Position numbers and translations under genes: made by a program. 64,000 nt of DNA from Rummeliibacillus stabekisii (GTDB lineage Bacteria > Bacillota > Bacilli > Bacillales_A > Planococcaceae), in assembly GCF_007988965.1 (NCBI RefSeq), contig NZ_BJVD01000001.1, positions 62,001-126,000 on the forward strand. The letters are read 5' to 3'. The notes below the pieces were generated by a model that was not told where the DNA came from, made no database searches, and worked only from the letters and a program-made list of their open reading frames with translations. The first letter of the stretch is position 1. Each line of letters starts with the position of its first letter. Below, in pieces: positions 20,443 to 29,244 of the stretch.

Positions 20443-20954
20443 GATTTCACTTATAAATCCTTTTCTGGTAGGAGGGGTTAACCAATGGGTGAACCAAGTC
20501 CAGGTGAGTAGTAAAGCTCGACCGCAGATTAAAATGTACCATGCCAAAGAAAGGAAACGGAGTGAAGACCCGTGGAGTAGTCTTGGGCAACATAGCGATT
20601 CTTTAACCATTTAATCGTCATTTCGATGATGAGGAGGAAGAATTCCATGAGTATGCCGCCAAAAAAGCGCTAACAAACAAGAATTCAATGTCTCTAGACC
20701 AGATTAAATAGTAATGATCAAGTTGAAACGGAGTGAAGACTCGTGGTGTAGACTTGTCAGTTATTTTTAATCATCGTAAACCATATGATCTGGAGAGTGA
20801 AGTCCGATGAGCATGTAGAACGATTGTTCCACTGTTTGCGGAAGTTCAGCTACTGTGGGCTAGATTAAAAGGTCAAAAATGAAGCTTGCATAATTTAATC
20901 GCCGAAGAGGATAAGTGAAATCAAGCTCGGGGAATTTATTTCCCGGGCTTTTTT
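20443..20954 (+). ncRNA. Candidate large structured RNA with repeated units
   Basis: A region of about 510 nt, richer in GC than its flanks, with a -10-like TATACT at 20431 and an intrinsic terminator at 20924-20954. It contains three related units. Unit A: GATTAAA (20527) pairs with TTTAATC (20610); inside, TGCCAAAG (20542) pairs with CTTGGGCA (20582). Unit B: GATTAAA (20702) pairs with TTTAATC (20766); inside, TGA-CAAG (20715) pairs with CTTG-TCA (20753). The inner stems differ in sequence but keep pairing. Both enclose nearly identical GAAACGGAGTGAAGAC-CGTGG blocks. Unit C (GATTAAA 20863, TTTAATC 20894) has a shorter interior. Between A and B lies a hairpin with a TTCG loop (20616-20631). 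Tiny RBS-led ORFs begin the units (MGEPSPGE, MSMPPKKR, MSM). I recognise no known RNA family. Confidence 0.6.
20924..20954 (+). terminator. Intrinsic terminator of candidate RNA
   Basis: AGCTCGGG / CCCGGGCT stem (one G-U pair) followed by six T residues. Confidence 0.9.
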
Positions 20955-21043
20955 ATGTGTTTTTTTTTGAATAAAATCATGAAAGTTATCAATACTATCT
21001 AGGATTCACAATTTTAAAACTACATGTCGGGAGGAAGAACATA

Positions 21044-21196
21044 ATGAGTAAACAACAACAGCTTGATCCAAAATCTCAAAAAGTTCATCAGCTCTGGAGT
21101 AGGATTAAACATCAAAAATCTCAAGTTAACGGTCAGACAGAAGTAACCTTGTCTAATCGAATTTTGAGAAGCCTTGCAAAGGCAAGACATTTTTAA
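21044..21196 (+). CDS. 50-residue protein, unknown
   Basis: A short ORF with a strong ribosome site (GGGAGGAAG, ATG at 21044) and its own terminator at 21231. The protein is basic and Gln/Lys-rich: it starts MSKQQQLDPKSQKVHQLWSR and ends LRSLAKARHF. Its first part follows the layout of the upstream RNA units: RBS-ATGAGT, about 48 nt, then CTCTGGAGTAGGATTAAA, with TTTTTAATC at the end. So it may be part of the same repeat family rather than a conventional gene. Function unknown. Confidence 0.5.
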   Translation: MSKQQQLDPKSQKVHQLWSRIKHQKSQVNGQTEVTLSNRILRSLAKARHF

Positions 21197-21230
21197 TCCA
21201 TGTAGATATTGTGCAATCACCACCAAAAAA

Positions 21231-21268
21231 CATGATCAGTTTATACTGATCATGTTTTTTCTTTTTTA
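21231..21268 (+). terminator. Intrinsic terminator
   Basis: CATGATCAGT / ACTGATCATG stem followed by two T runs. Confidence 0.92.
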
Positions 21269-21327
21269 GGCTAGCGACACACTTTTTTAAATAGTGACAT
21301 ATCCTTTAAGTGAAGAGGTGGTGAAGG

Positions 21328-22152
21328 ATGAGACCAGGAGAAAATATGAAAATTTCTCATAAAGCGGTTGAAGTTGAACAACAAGAATGGAAGAAGAGAC
21401 GGTTAAAAGAACGCATGAAGCAGATGCTTACGATTGCTTCACCAATTATTCTCTTGTTGGTGTGGGAATGCCTTTCCCGAACCAATTTGATTGATGTTCG
21501 ATTTTTTCCGCCTCCAACTAAGATTATTGGAACTCTTTTTTCTATGATTTATAGCGGTGAATTATTTCACCATATGTGGGTTTCTCTCTACAGGATATTC
21601 TGTGGATTCTTACTCGGGGCAATACCAGGTATTGTCATTGGCTTATTAATGGGCCTATACTCTCCCATTCGACATTCCATATCACCAATTGTCATGGCGT
21701 TGATGCCAATACCAACATTGGCGCTTTTGCCAATTATTATTATTCTTTTTGGAATTGGCGATTTCTCCAAAGTGGTGACGATTGCAGGTAGTGTATTCTT
21801 CCCAGTAGTAATCAACACGACTGCAGGAGTTATAAACATTGACTCCATTTACTTAGATGTTGCAAAAAATTATGGCGCGAGCTCTAAGGACTTCTTCTTT
21901 AAGATTGCGCTTCCTGGATCGCTCCCGGTTATGATGGAAGGTATTCAGATGGGGCAGGCAATTGCGTTATTAACAATCGTAGCAGCTGAAATGATGGGTG
22001 CCACATCTGGCATAGGCTATTTGATATGGACTTCTTACAAAGCATTTATGCTACAGGAAATGTTTGTAGGGCTTATTCTCATCTCATTTTTTGGCTATTT
22101 ATTTTCTTTGCTGCTTCGTTTTATCCAAAAGAAAATATTACCTTGGAGGTGA
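21328..22152 (+). CDS. ABC transporter permease, NitT/TauT type
   Basis: Inner-membrane permease of 274 residues with about six membrane segments, in the BPD_transp_1 (SsuC/TauC/ThiX) family. The cytoplasmic coupling loop AKNYGASSKDFFFKIALPGSLPVMMEGIQMGQ (about 180-211; EAA-like) is clear. The first 40 residues are charged and probably cytoplasmic. It is the first gene of a three-gene operon (permease, ATPase, binding protein) with spacings of 4 and 12 bp. Substrate class for this family includes sulfonates, nitrate and pyrimidine precursors; nothing in the window fixes it, and no TPP or other riboswitch precedes it. Confidence 0.9.
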   Translation: MRPGENMKISHKAVEVEQQEWKKRRLKERMKQMLTIASPIILLLVWECLSRTNLIDVRFFPPPTKIIGTLFSMIYSGELFHHMWVSLYRIFCGFLLGAIPGIVIGLLMGLYSPIRHSISPIVMALMPIPTLALLPIIIILFGIGDFSKVVTIAGSVFFPVVINTTAGVINIDSIYLDVAKNYGASSKDFFFKIALPGSLPVMMEGIQMGQAIALLTIVAAEMMGATSGIGYLIWTSYKAFMLQEMFVGLILISFFGYLFSLLLRFIQKKILPWR

Positions 22153-22156
22153 GTAA

Positions 22157-22930
22157 GTGGACACCAAAATTTCAATCGAAAATTTGACTAAAGTATTTTA
22201 TAAAAAAAATGCAAGTGTTACAGCTTTAGATGAGGTATCTATGGATATCGCAGAGGGAGAGTTTGTTTGTATTGTAGGGCCAAGCGGTTGTGGGAAAACA
22301 ACTTTGCTTCGAATACTGGCAGATTTGGAAACATTAAGCGCAGGAAAAATTGAAATTAAACAAGATAAGAAAGATCGTCCTCTTCAATCAATGGTTTTTC
22401 AAGAAAGAGGTATTATCCCATGGCTGACAGTAGAAGAGAATGTTTCCTTTGGTTTAAAAATGCGGCATCTGCCCATACAGCAAGTTAGAGAAAGAACAGA
22501 TTATTATTTACAAAAAGTGGGGCTGGATCAGTTTAAAAAGCTCTATCCAAAAGAACTGTCTGGTGGTATGAAGCAAAGAGTTAGTATTGCTCGAGCCTTT
22601 GCCAATGATCCGGAAATTTTACTAATGGATGAACCCTTCGCGGCTCTTGATGAACAGAATAAATTTATCTTACAGGAAGAGTTACTTTCGATTTGGGAAG
22701 AGACAAAGAAGACAGTTATTTTTATTACACATAGTATAGATGAAGCACTGCTGCTGAGTGACAGAATTCTATTAATGAGTGCACAACCCGGTAAGATTAT
22801 AAAAGAAATAAAAAATGATAGCCCGAGACCGAGGAAGATAGAACAGATGCGCGCAAATCAAAAAACTGCAGAACATTTTATAGAGATATTAAACCATCTA
22901 CATGAGGAAGTTCAAAAGTCTAGAAGCTAG
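22157..22930 (+). CDS. ABC transporter ATP-binding protein, NitT/TauT type
   Basis: ATPase subunit of 257 residues. Walker A GPSGCGKTT (39-47), Q-loop MVFQERGIIPWLTVEENV, signature LSGGMKQR (about 133-140), Walker B ILLMDEPFAALDE (about 153-165), H-loop TH. The start is GTG at 22157 with GGAGGTGAG eight bases upstream and only 4 bp after the permease stop, so translation is probably coupled. It works with the permease at 21328 and the lipoprotein at 22943. Confidence 0.95.
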   Translation: MDTKISIENLTKVFYKKNASVTALDEVSMDIAEGEFVCIVGPSGCGKTTLLRILADLETLSAGKIEIKQDKKDRPLQSMVFQERGIIPWLTVEENVSFGLKMRHLPIQQVRERTDYYLQKVGLDQFKKLYPKELSGGMKQRVSIARAFANDPEILLMDEPFAALDEQNKFILQEELLSIWEETKKTVIFITHSIDEALLLSDRILLMSAQPGKIIKEIKNDSPRPRKIEQMRANQKTAEHFIEILNHLHEEVQKSRS

Positions 22931-22942
22931 GATGGAGGGAAT

Positions 22943-24040
22943 ATGATGAAGGAATGGCTTAAAAGAGGGCTGGTACTACCACTTCTACTTCTAGCAATAT
23001 TGATTGCAGGTTGCACAGAAAAAGGAAGTGATACAAAAAAACCAGTGGATAATACTGTGAGTAAAGAAAATCCATCAGGCGATCTTGCACCTTTAAAGAA
23101 AAAGGTGAAAGTAAAAATAGCTGAAGATGGAGCGGCATCTGGTGCAGGTTTTTATATTGCCAATGAAAAAGGGTACTTCAAAGATTACAATATTGAGGTA
23201 GAATTTGCTCAATTTGCAAATAGTGATGATATGTTGCCAGCACTTGCTGCTGGAGAAGTTGAAATGGCAGGCGGCATTTCGACAGCATCATTCTTTAATG
23301 CTATTGCTCAAGGAATTGATGTAAAAATAGTAGGGGATAAGGGTCATAATATGCCAGGTAAATCCTATTTTACATTCGTTATAAGCGATAAAATGAAAAA
23401 TGTAATTAAGGATTATACAGATATGAAAGGTAAAAAAATTGCCATTTCTTCTAGAAACTCAATTGATGGTTATATCTATGAATTAATGCTTCGCCATGCG
23501 GGACTTACCGAGAAAGATGTAGAAACAGTTGTTATGTCTGACTTTGGTAGTATGCTAGGAGCGTTACAAAACGGTTCTATTGATGCTGCGCTTAGCATAG
23601 AGCCTCTGATTGCACAAGGTGTTGAAAAAGGGATTATCCATCGTTTTAAGGATGCAACTGATTTTGCTCCAGATTCGCAAATTGCTTTAGTTTTGGCTTC
23701 ACCGAAATTCGTGAGTACAGACCGTGATGTGTCACTTCGCTTTATGCTTGCTTATCTAAAAGGTGTCCGAGATTATAATGATGCCTTTACGAAAGGAAAA
23801 GGAAAAGCGGAGATTGTCAGTATTATGACAAAATACACAGCTCTAAAAGATCCAGCCATATGGGATAAGGTAAATGTAACGGGATTAGATCCGAATGGTG
23901 AAATGCGTATGGAGGATATTCAGAATCAATATAATATGTATAAAGAAAATGGGGCAACAAAGGGAACATTTGAATTTGATAAGGCAATTGATACTTCACT
24001 AACAGAAGAAGCAGTAAAGATAATAGGGAGTTATAAGTAA
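22943..24040 (+). CDS. ABC transporter substrate-binding lipoprotein, NitT/TauT (NMT1-like)
   Basis: Extracellular lipoprotein of 365 residues. Signal LVLPLLLLAILIAGC places the lipidated Cys at about residue 24. The mature part is a type II periplasmic-binding fold of the NMT1/SsuA class: VKIAEDGAASGAGFYIANEKGYFKDYNIEV, LAAGEVEMAGG, MKGKKIAISSRNSIDGY, LQNGSIDAALSIEPL. The double ATG (22943/22946) follows GGAGGG; either could be used. Last gene of the importer operon, ending at a bidirectional terminator (24042-24076). Confidence 0.93.
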   Translation: MMKEWLKRGLVLPLLLLAILIAGCTEKGSDTKKPVDNTVSKENPSGDLAPLKKKVKVKIAEDGAASGAGFYIANEKGYFKDYNIEVEFAQFANSDDMLPALAAGEVEMAGGISTASFFNAIAQGIDVKIVGDKGHNMPGKSYFTFVISDKMKNVIKDYTDMKGKKIAISSRNSIDGYIYELMLRHAGLTEKDVETVVMSDFGSMLGALQNGSIDAALSIEPLIAQGVEKGIIHRFKDATDFAPDSQIALVLASPKFVSTDRDVSLRFMLAYLKGVRDYNDAFTKGKGKAEIVSIMTKYTALKDPAIWDKVNVTGLDPNGEMRMEDIQNQYNMYKENGATKGTFEFDKAIDTSLTEEAVKIIGSYK

Positions 24041-24041
24041 T

Positions 24042-24076
24042 AAAAAAAGGAGTAAGCAAATGCTTACTCCTTTTAA
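24042..24076. terminator. Bidirectional intrinsic terminator
   Basis: AAAAGGAGTAAGCA / TGCTTACTCCTTTT stem between convergent genes, T-rich on both sides. Confidence 0.92.
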
Positions 24077-24660
24077 AATTTAGTTTCTTTTAAATCGGAA
24101 ATTTTGAAGAAGCTGTTATTTTCATCGCCATCCACATAATCGTAATATACAGAATATGTTCTGTCATAGGCGTTAAGAGATTTATTTCCATTTTTCGTTT
24201 CGTTAATATATTCTTTGGTTTTCACAACAAAATCTGTATCACTTTTACGGTCAATTGAAACAATCTCTACTTTATTGACTTCTTCTAGATCGCCTTGCTT
24301 ATGTTTTGTGGGAATTTGTTTTGATAAATTTTCATATAACTTTGTGTCATGCATGATTGCTTCGTTTGCAAGTGGTTCAAAGTTACCTGAGGCAATAGCT
24401 TCGGAACGCATAACAGGATAGTCAGAAATAAACTGAGTTAATTTTTCTTGTTCTGCTTTTGACATTTTTTGACCTGTTACTTTGGTTTCAATTATATCTT
24501 TAGTTTGGTGCTTATCAGCTTTCGATATAGCATCCTTCGATTTTTCTGTTAAGAAAGCATCTTCTTTTTGATCCTGATTTTTTTGATTTGCATCGTTACC
24601 ACAAGCTGTAAGAACTGAAGCAGCTAAGAATAACGAACATAACACTGGCCATTTCTTCAT
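24073..24660 (-). CDS. Lipoprotein, unknown function
   Basis: A lipoprotein of 195 residues. Signal MKKWPVLCSLFLAASVLTAC puts the lipidated Cys at residue 20, followed by a Gln/Asn/Lys-rich linker. The rest contains VEIVSIDRKSDTDFVVKTKEYIN and a Tyr-rich end (AYDRTYSVYYDYVDGDE) and I do not recognise it. The ATG at 24660 is chosen because GAAGGA lies about eight bases upstream and it begins a proper signal peptide; the longer in-frame start at 24699 would put 13 charged residues ahead of it. Single gene, convergent with the ABC importer. Confidence 0.75.
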   Translation of the reverse strand: MKKWPVLCSLFLAASVLTACGNDANQKNQDQKEDAFLTEKSKDAISKADKHQTKDIIETKVTGQKMSKAEQEKLTQFISDYPVMRSEAIASGNFEPLANEAIMHDTKLYENLSKQIPTKHKQGDLEEVNKVEIVSIDRKSDTDFVVKTKEYINETKNGNKSLNAYDRTYSVYYDYVDGDENNSFFKISDLKETKF

Positions 24661-25157
24661 TTTATTGGTCCTTCTTTCAACAATTATTTCTATTATCATA
24701 CCCTATTTTATACTGCAATAACACTGTAGTATGAAATCGTCTAAAAGTGTTGAAGCTTTCATTTTTTCTTTCTTCCTTTATTAGTTACAATTCAGTCTAA
24801 ATGATTAAAAAAGAATGAATAGGGGTACTATTGAAGGTCGTCCGACTATGCTTGCTAAATTGTTAATTCACTTTAATATATGCAAGGAGACGTGAGCAGG
24901 AAATTTGGTTTATGGTTAATTTAATATCTAACTTTTCCTATACATATTGCTTTGTACAACTAAAACATACAAATTATGAATTAAAAAAGGATCTTATTTA
25001 TTACATTTAGATGTCAGTATAGCTAGATTTTTAAAATTCCTGTAATGCTAAATGCTTTTTTTTCTACGTAAGATGTATAGCAAACAAAAAAAGCATACTA
25101 GACTACAGATTTAGAAGTCTTCTTCATAGGTACATTATAAAAAAAGAAGGGTGATGT
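24661..25157. other. Intergenic, 497 bp, no gene seen
   Basis: This stretch lies between divergent lipoprotein genes. An imperfect hairpin (GCTTTTTTT at about 25053 with AAAAAAAGC at about 25086) is visible. Otherwise it is AT-rich with no coding frame I can support. Confidence 0.5.
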
Positions 25158-25778
25158 ATGATGATTAGAAAATCTTTGAGTTACTTACGTTTAATGGGTA
25201 TGTGTTTAGGGATTGCCATAGTAGGATCAATAGCAGCTGGATGTTCGAGCGCTAAATTGATAGAAGGGAAAAAAGTACAAGCGGGAGTTATGGTAGAAGA
25301 AAATGAGAACATCGTCGATAAAAATGTACAATCAATAAAGCATGTACTAAAAACAGAATTTACAAGCCCTAAGCAGGAGTATAATAAAATTCTTCATAAT
25401 CCTGAAAACTTTACAATAATAGAAGGAAAGAAAATGCTGAAAGCTTCATACGGTAGTGAACTGCATAATTATGTTGAGGGATTATACAAGCCATACTTCA
25501 CAAAAACTGGATTCTCTTCTTTTTTTGTAACATCAGCATTTAATTATACGCTGAAATCTAAAGATATAAAAATAAATGTGAAAGATATGGAGATAGAAAA
25601 AACGGATAAAAATCACAACTATCATTTTGTTGTGAGTGTTAACTATAAGAAGGGAGATCATGCAACAAAGAAGTATCAAATTAAAGGGATTGCTACTTTA
25701 CCTGAAGAAGGTAAGATTGCTCAAATTACTTATAAGGATGATGGAGGATTGCTTAAAAATATAAAAAAGAATAGCTAA
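25158..25778 (+). CDS. Lipoprotein, unknown function
   Basis: A lipoprotein of 206 residues. An N-terminal hydrophobic segment (LMGMCLGIAIVGSIAAGC) has the lipobox Cys at about residue 29. The mature part has VMVEENENIVDKNVQSIKHVLKTEF and a Lys-rich C-terminal half (NYHFVVSVNYKKGDHATKKY). It looks like a small secreted beta-rich domain; no family is recognised. The double ATG (25158/25161) follows AAGAAGGGTG. It is followed by its own terminator at 25797. Single gene. Confidence 0.75.
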   Translation: MMIRKSLSYLRLMGMCLGIAIVGSIAAGCSSAKLIEGKKVQAGVMVEENENIVDKNVQSIKHVLKTEFTSPKQEYNKILHNPENFTIIEGKKMLKASYGSELHNYVEGLYKPYFTKTGFSSFFVTSAFNYTLKSKDIKINVKDMEIEKTDKNHNYHFVVSVNYKKGDHATKKYQIKGIATLPEEGKIAQITYKDDGGLLKNIKKNS

Positions 25779-25796
25779 AAATTAGGGATTTGAATA

Positions 25797-25830
25797 TAGA
25801 GGAAGTTTTTAACTTCCTCTTTATTTTGAT
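25797..25830 (+). terminator. Intrinsic terminator
   Basis: AGAGGAAGTT / AACTTCCTCT stem followed by a T-rich stretch, 20 bp after the lipoprotein stop. Confidence 0.85.
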
Positions 25831-26135
25831 TTAAAATCATAAAGTAAATCGTCTAAGGTCTTTAGTCCCTAAACTAAGTAGGCGTAAGATTAAAATTTAG
25901 GTATAATAGCTATAGGGTTCATTAAAATATAGATATCTCTTGAGTAGATATAGAAAGTTTAGGTAAAATGTGGCTAGTATTAATTGGTTTTTTGACTTCT
26001 TTCTTCATATGAATGAAAAGATTTTAGAGGTTTAAATATTCTGATAAGTGCATTGGCAACATTAAGATTTTCTTATTATAATATATAAAGTACATATGCA
26101 TAGTACATATACAAAAAAGGGAAGAAGTGATTTTC

Positions 26136-27674
26136 ATGTACATAGGCGGTCGGCAAGATTTAGCTGCGCTTGACCAATTTACAATAGAACAGGTCGGGCT
26201 TCCAGGTGCTGTATTAATGGAGAATGCAGGTTCTGCTATCGTGTCTTCAGTTTTGTCAACATACCATGACCTAGACGCGCGCATTCTTGTGTTAGCAGGT
26301 AACGGTAACAACGGCGGCGATGGATTTGTAGCTGCCAGAAAGTTATGTGATCATGGATATAATGTGGAATTGTGCCTTCTGCCTAAAGAGGAGACATTAA
26401 AGGGAGATGCACTTACCCACTTTTTAGTCTATAAAAATAGAGGTCTTCCCTATTTAACAATGGCGACAATGGATAAGGATAAGCTTCAGTCAAAAATAAA
26501 CTGTGCTACTATTATTATAGATGCAATGATAGGTTCAGGGATGCAGGGCATAATTAAAGACCCATTTCGTTCAGTCATTGAAATGGTAAATGAGTCTACT
26601 GCTTATGTTTTAGCAGTAGATATTCCTTCAGGCTTGGAGGCTGATACCGGACTAGTTACAGAAATGGCCATCAAGGCTGATCGTACCGTTACTTTTGTGA
26701 TGCCTAAAAAAGGATTCTTCTTGCAAGACGGACCAATGTATATTGGTGAATGGGAAATTGCAGATATCTCAGTACCTTATCAGCTTGCAGAAAAATCCAC
26801 TCAATCTCTGCCAAGGCTAATTACAAACGGAGATGTCTATGCACAATTGCCAAAGAGACCATCAAACAGTCATAAAGGAACATTTGGCCATGGTATTGTG
26901 ATAGGAGGCTCTAGTTCATATGTAGGAGCACCTATTTATTCCGCCAAAGCTGCATTTCACTCAGGAATTGGGCTTGTGACATTAGCTGTGCCGGAAGAAA
27001 ATTATGCAATCTCAGCATCTCAGTTGCCAGAAGCATTATATATAAAGCTTTCAAATATAGAAGACCACATATCTCCAGCATCGCTTTCTGAAATTTCATT
27101 TTCTACATATAAGGCAATTGCCATAGGTCCTGGACTTAGTCGTTTTAAACATGGCGGAAAAATATTGGAGATCTTGTTTAGTAAATGCCACGATCAGCCT
27201 ATTATTATAGACGCGGATGGCCTATTCTATCTTAAGGATTACCTCCATTTATTGAAGGAATACAAGGGCCCTGTTATTATTACACCCCATCCGGGTGAAA
27301 TGGCAGCACTTTTAGATTGCAGTGTAGAAGAAATTGAAAGTAATCGATTAGAGGTAGCAAAGCAATTTGCAAAAGAGCATGGTGTATACGTATTATTGAA
27401 AGGTCATCGCTCTATTGTTGAAGTTCCAGATGGTAATACATGGGTAAATCCCCATGGACATGATGCGCTAGCACGGGGAGGTAGCGGTGATGTATTAACC
27501 GGCCTTATTCTGTCCTTTATATGTCAACATGCAAGCCCTGAACAAGCGTTAGTATGCGCTACATTTTTACATGCTAGAGCTGCGGAAGTGAAAGCAGAGA
27601 AATTATCCCATTACAGTGTAACTCCAAATGCTATAATAGAAGGGATTCCTGAAATTCTAAATGAAATGCGATAA
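26136..27674 (+). CDS. nnr: Bifunctional NAD(P)HX epimerase / ADP-dependent NAD(P)HX dehydratase
   Basis: Repairs hydrated NAD(P)H (cytoplasmic housekeeping). The N-terminal YjeF_N epimerase domain (about 1-210) has VLAGNGNNGGDGFVAARKL and VLAVDIPSGLEADTG. The C-terminal ADP-dependent dehydratase (ribokinase-like, about 235-510) has KGTFGHGIVIGGSSSYVGAP, IIDADGL, ITPHPGEMAALL and ARGGSGDVLTG with the catalytic Asp. Length (512) is right for the fused form. I chose ATG at 26136 because relatives begin MYI-GR; a GTG at 26127 is also possible. The uncharacterised membrane protein at 27699 follows after 24 bp, so the two are probably co-transcribed. Confidence 0.96.
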   Translation: MYIGGRQDLAALDQFTIEQVGLPGAVLMENAGSAIVSSVLSTYHDLDARILVLAGNGNNGGDGFVAARKLCDHGYNVELCLLPKEETLKGDALTHFLVYKNRGLPYLTMATMDKDKLQSKINCATIIIDAMIGSGMQGIIKDPFRSVIEMVNESTAYVLAVDIPSGLEADTGLVTEMAIKADRTVTFVMPKKGFFLQDGPMYIGEWEIADISVPYQLAEKSTQSLPRLITNGDVYAQLPKRPSNSHKGTFGHGIVIGGSSSYVGAPIYSAKAAFHSGIGLVTLAVPEENYAISASQLPEALYIKLSNIEDHISPASLSEISFSTYKAIAIGPGLSRFKHGGKILEILFSKCHDQPIIIDADGLFYLKDYLHLLKEYKGPVIITPHPGEMAALLDCSVEEIESNRLEVAKQFAKEHGVYVLLKGHRSIVEVPDGNTWVNPHGHDALARGGSGDVLTGLILSFICQHASPEQALVCATFLHARAAEVKAEKLSHYSVTPNAIIEGIPEILNEMR

Positions 27675-27698
27675 AATATATAAAGAATAGAAAGGAAG

Positions 27699-28202
27699 AT
27701 GGCAGTGCGCAATTTAGCCTGGTATATTTCACTGGCCATCTCGTTTTTTGGCTGTCTTGCCATCGAGTTTTTCTTCACAGGAAAGCCTACACAGTCAATC
27801 AACCATGCCAATACAGCAATTGTACCAATCGTATTATTAATTCCTTTTTTGTTTTTAAGTTTATTTATAACCTGGACAGTCGGAAGAAAGTACTTTGCTA
27901 TTAGACCGTTGCGAAGACCTGGGATATTACTACTTGCTATAATCATTATTTTGGTTATTGCCATTACAGGTGAATATCAGACAATTCAAGAGACAATCAA
28001 TGGATTTGAAAAAAAAGGGAAGACAATGATGTCTGTTTTGAAACATCAAAGCTATTTTAATTATTTTACTGTGAATTGGTATTTTAATGAAAATTCCTTT
28101 TTGCTAGTTCATCTTATCTCATTTTGTCTAGGTTTCGTTGGCCGCAAAAGAGAATGGCAGCTAGAGCTAGAGGAAAATGAATATAAAGCGAACAATGAGT
28201 AG
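27699..28202 (+). CDS. Small multi-pass membrane protein, unknown
   Basis: A protein of 167 residues with membrane segments at about 5-27, 38-61, 72-92 and a weaker one at about 132-148. A polar loop (TGEYQTIQETINGFEKKGKT) lies between TM3 and TM4, and the C-terminal tail is charged. I do not recognise the family. The ATG at 27699 follows AGAAAGGAAG. It is 24 bp after the NAD(P)HX repair gene, suggesting one operon, but no functional link is known. A strong terminator overlaps its stop codon (28200-28231). Confidence 0.78.
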   Translation: MAVRNLAWYISLAISFFGCLAIEFFFTGKPTQSINHANTAIVPIVLLIPFLFLSLFITWTVGRKYFAIRPLRRPGILLLAIIIILVIAITGEYQTIQETINGFEKKGKTMMSVLKHQSYFNYFTVNWYFNENSFLLVHLISFCLGFVGRKREWQLELEENEYKANNE

Positions 28203-28231
28203 CGTGGCAAACATAGCCACGCTATTTTTAC
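28200..28231 (+). terminator. Intrinsic terminator
   Basis: TAGCGTGGC / GCCACGCTA stem overlapping the stop codon of the gene at 27699, followed by T residues. Confidence 0.9.
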
Positions 28232-28356
28232 TTCCTTATACGTCGTTTCAGAAGCTATCTGGTGAAATCTATAGAAATTCTATTAGGATATAGTCAAAAG
28301 TCCAGTTTAAAAATTATGCTATGATAGTGTATATAATCCTTGAAAGGAAGATGATT

Positions 28357-29007
28357 ATGAAATCACCATTTACATTTATTTATTCTGCTCCAACAAATAT
28401 TGTAGAAGGAAAGAAATATCCTGCAATATTTTTACTGCACGGAATGGGAAGCAATGAAGAAGACTTGCCACAGCTAGTGCAAGAATTAAAAGAAGATTAC
28501 TTTATATTTAGCTTGCAGGGCCCCATCCTTCAAGAACCTGGTTATGCTTTCTATCATGACAAAGAGTTCGGAAAACCGGATCGCCATGTATTTGATCAAG
28601 TTGTTATCCATATTGCAAAATTTATAGAAGAAGCAGCTACTGAGTTCCCGCTTAACTTAAAAGAGTTGTATATTTTGGGCTTTAGCCAAGGTGCCGTGCT
28701 GGCCAATTCTTTAGCATTTGTAATGGGAAATCAAAAACTAGCGGGAGTTGTAGCATTAAGCGGCTATATTCCAGACTTTGTTAAGACAGATTATAAAAAG
28801 AAATCCGTTGATAGCCTTCCTATTTATATTGCACATGGCACTATGGATTACGTTCTTCCTTATCAATGGGGGGAAGAAAGCAAAGGCTTCTTCTTAAGCT
28901 ATGATGCAGAAGTAACTTTTAAGGGATTCGAAGATGGTCATGGAGTACCTCCATATATCCAAGAAGAAGTGATACAGTTTTTTAAAAAGAAATCTTCAAA
29001 TCAATAA
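28357..29007 (+). CDS. Alpha/beta hydrolase (phospholipase/carboxylesterase family)
   Basis: Cytoplasmic serine esterase of 216 residues. Oxyanion-side motif LLHGMGSNEEDL (about 23-34), nucleophile in GFSQGA (about 108-113), Asp in HGTMDYVLP (about 166-174), His in DGHGVPP (about 197-203): a complete catalytic triad. The family hydrolyses short acyl esters; the natural substrate is unknown. The ATG at 28357 is preferred because AAGGAAG lies six bases upstream; longer in-frame starts (28321, 28351) lack that spacing. Single gene. Confidence 0.9.
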   Translation: MKSPFTFIYSAPTNIVEGKKYPAIFLLHGMGSNEEDLPQLVQELKEDYFIFSLQGPILQEPGYAFYHDKEFGKPDRHVFDQVVIHIAKFIEEAATEFPLNLKELYILGFSQGAVLANSLAFVMGNQKLAGVVALSGYIPDFVKTDYKKKSVDSLPIYIAHGTMDYVLPYQWGEESKGFFLSYDAEVTFKGFEDGHGVPPYIQEEVIQFFKKKSSNQ

Positions 29008-29056
29008 CGTTTAAACACTATGATAATAGGGAATATTATTAAAATTTAAAACTTTT

Positions 29057-29100
29057 AAAAAAGAGGAAAAAAGAACCAAAGAAATTTTTTCTTCTTTTTT
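29057..29100 (+). terminator. Intrinsic terminator (A/T-rich)
   Basis: AAAAAAGAGGAAAAAA pairs with TTTTTTCTTCTTTTTT, leaving T residues downstream, 50 bp after the esterase stop. The weak stem makes it less certain. Confidence 0.6.
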
Positions 29101-29244
29101 AATGTCTATTTACCTTATGGTTAATAAAGGTTTTATATTCATAAGAACTATTAGAGGAAATGTAGTTCATACTTTTGATACAAATTAGTCGTAATAAAAA
29201 TAACTTTTTACCTATGGAAGAAAATCGAAAAATACTTCTCAACG

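Noticed and set aside
20540..20600. T-box or known riboswitch in the 20.4-20.9 kb RNA (GGAGTGAAGACCCGTGG looked T-box-like)
   Set aside because: The T-box GGGTGGAACCGCG core is absent. S-box, M-box, L-box, TPP, FMN and cobalamin signatures are also absent.
20440..20613. 58-codon ORF starting at 20441 inside the structured RNA
   Set aside because: It begins at the probable transcription start with poor RBS spacing, and its apparent similarity to unit B is better explained by RNA structure.
21200..21327. TPP or other riboswitch before the NitT/TauT importer operon
   Set aside because: Only the terminator at 21231 is present; no thiamine-box or other conserved aptamer.
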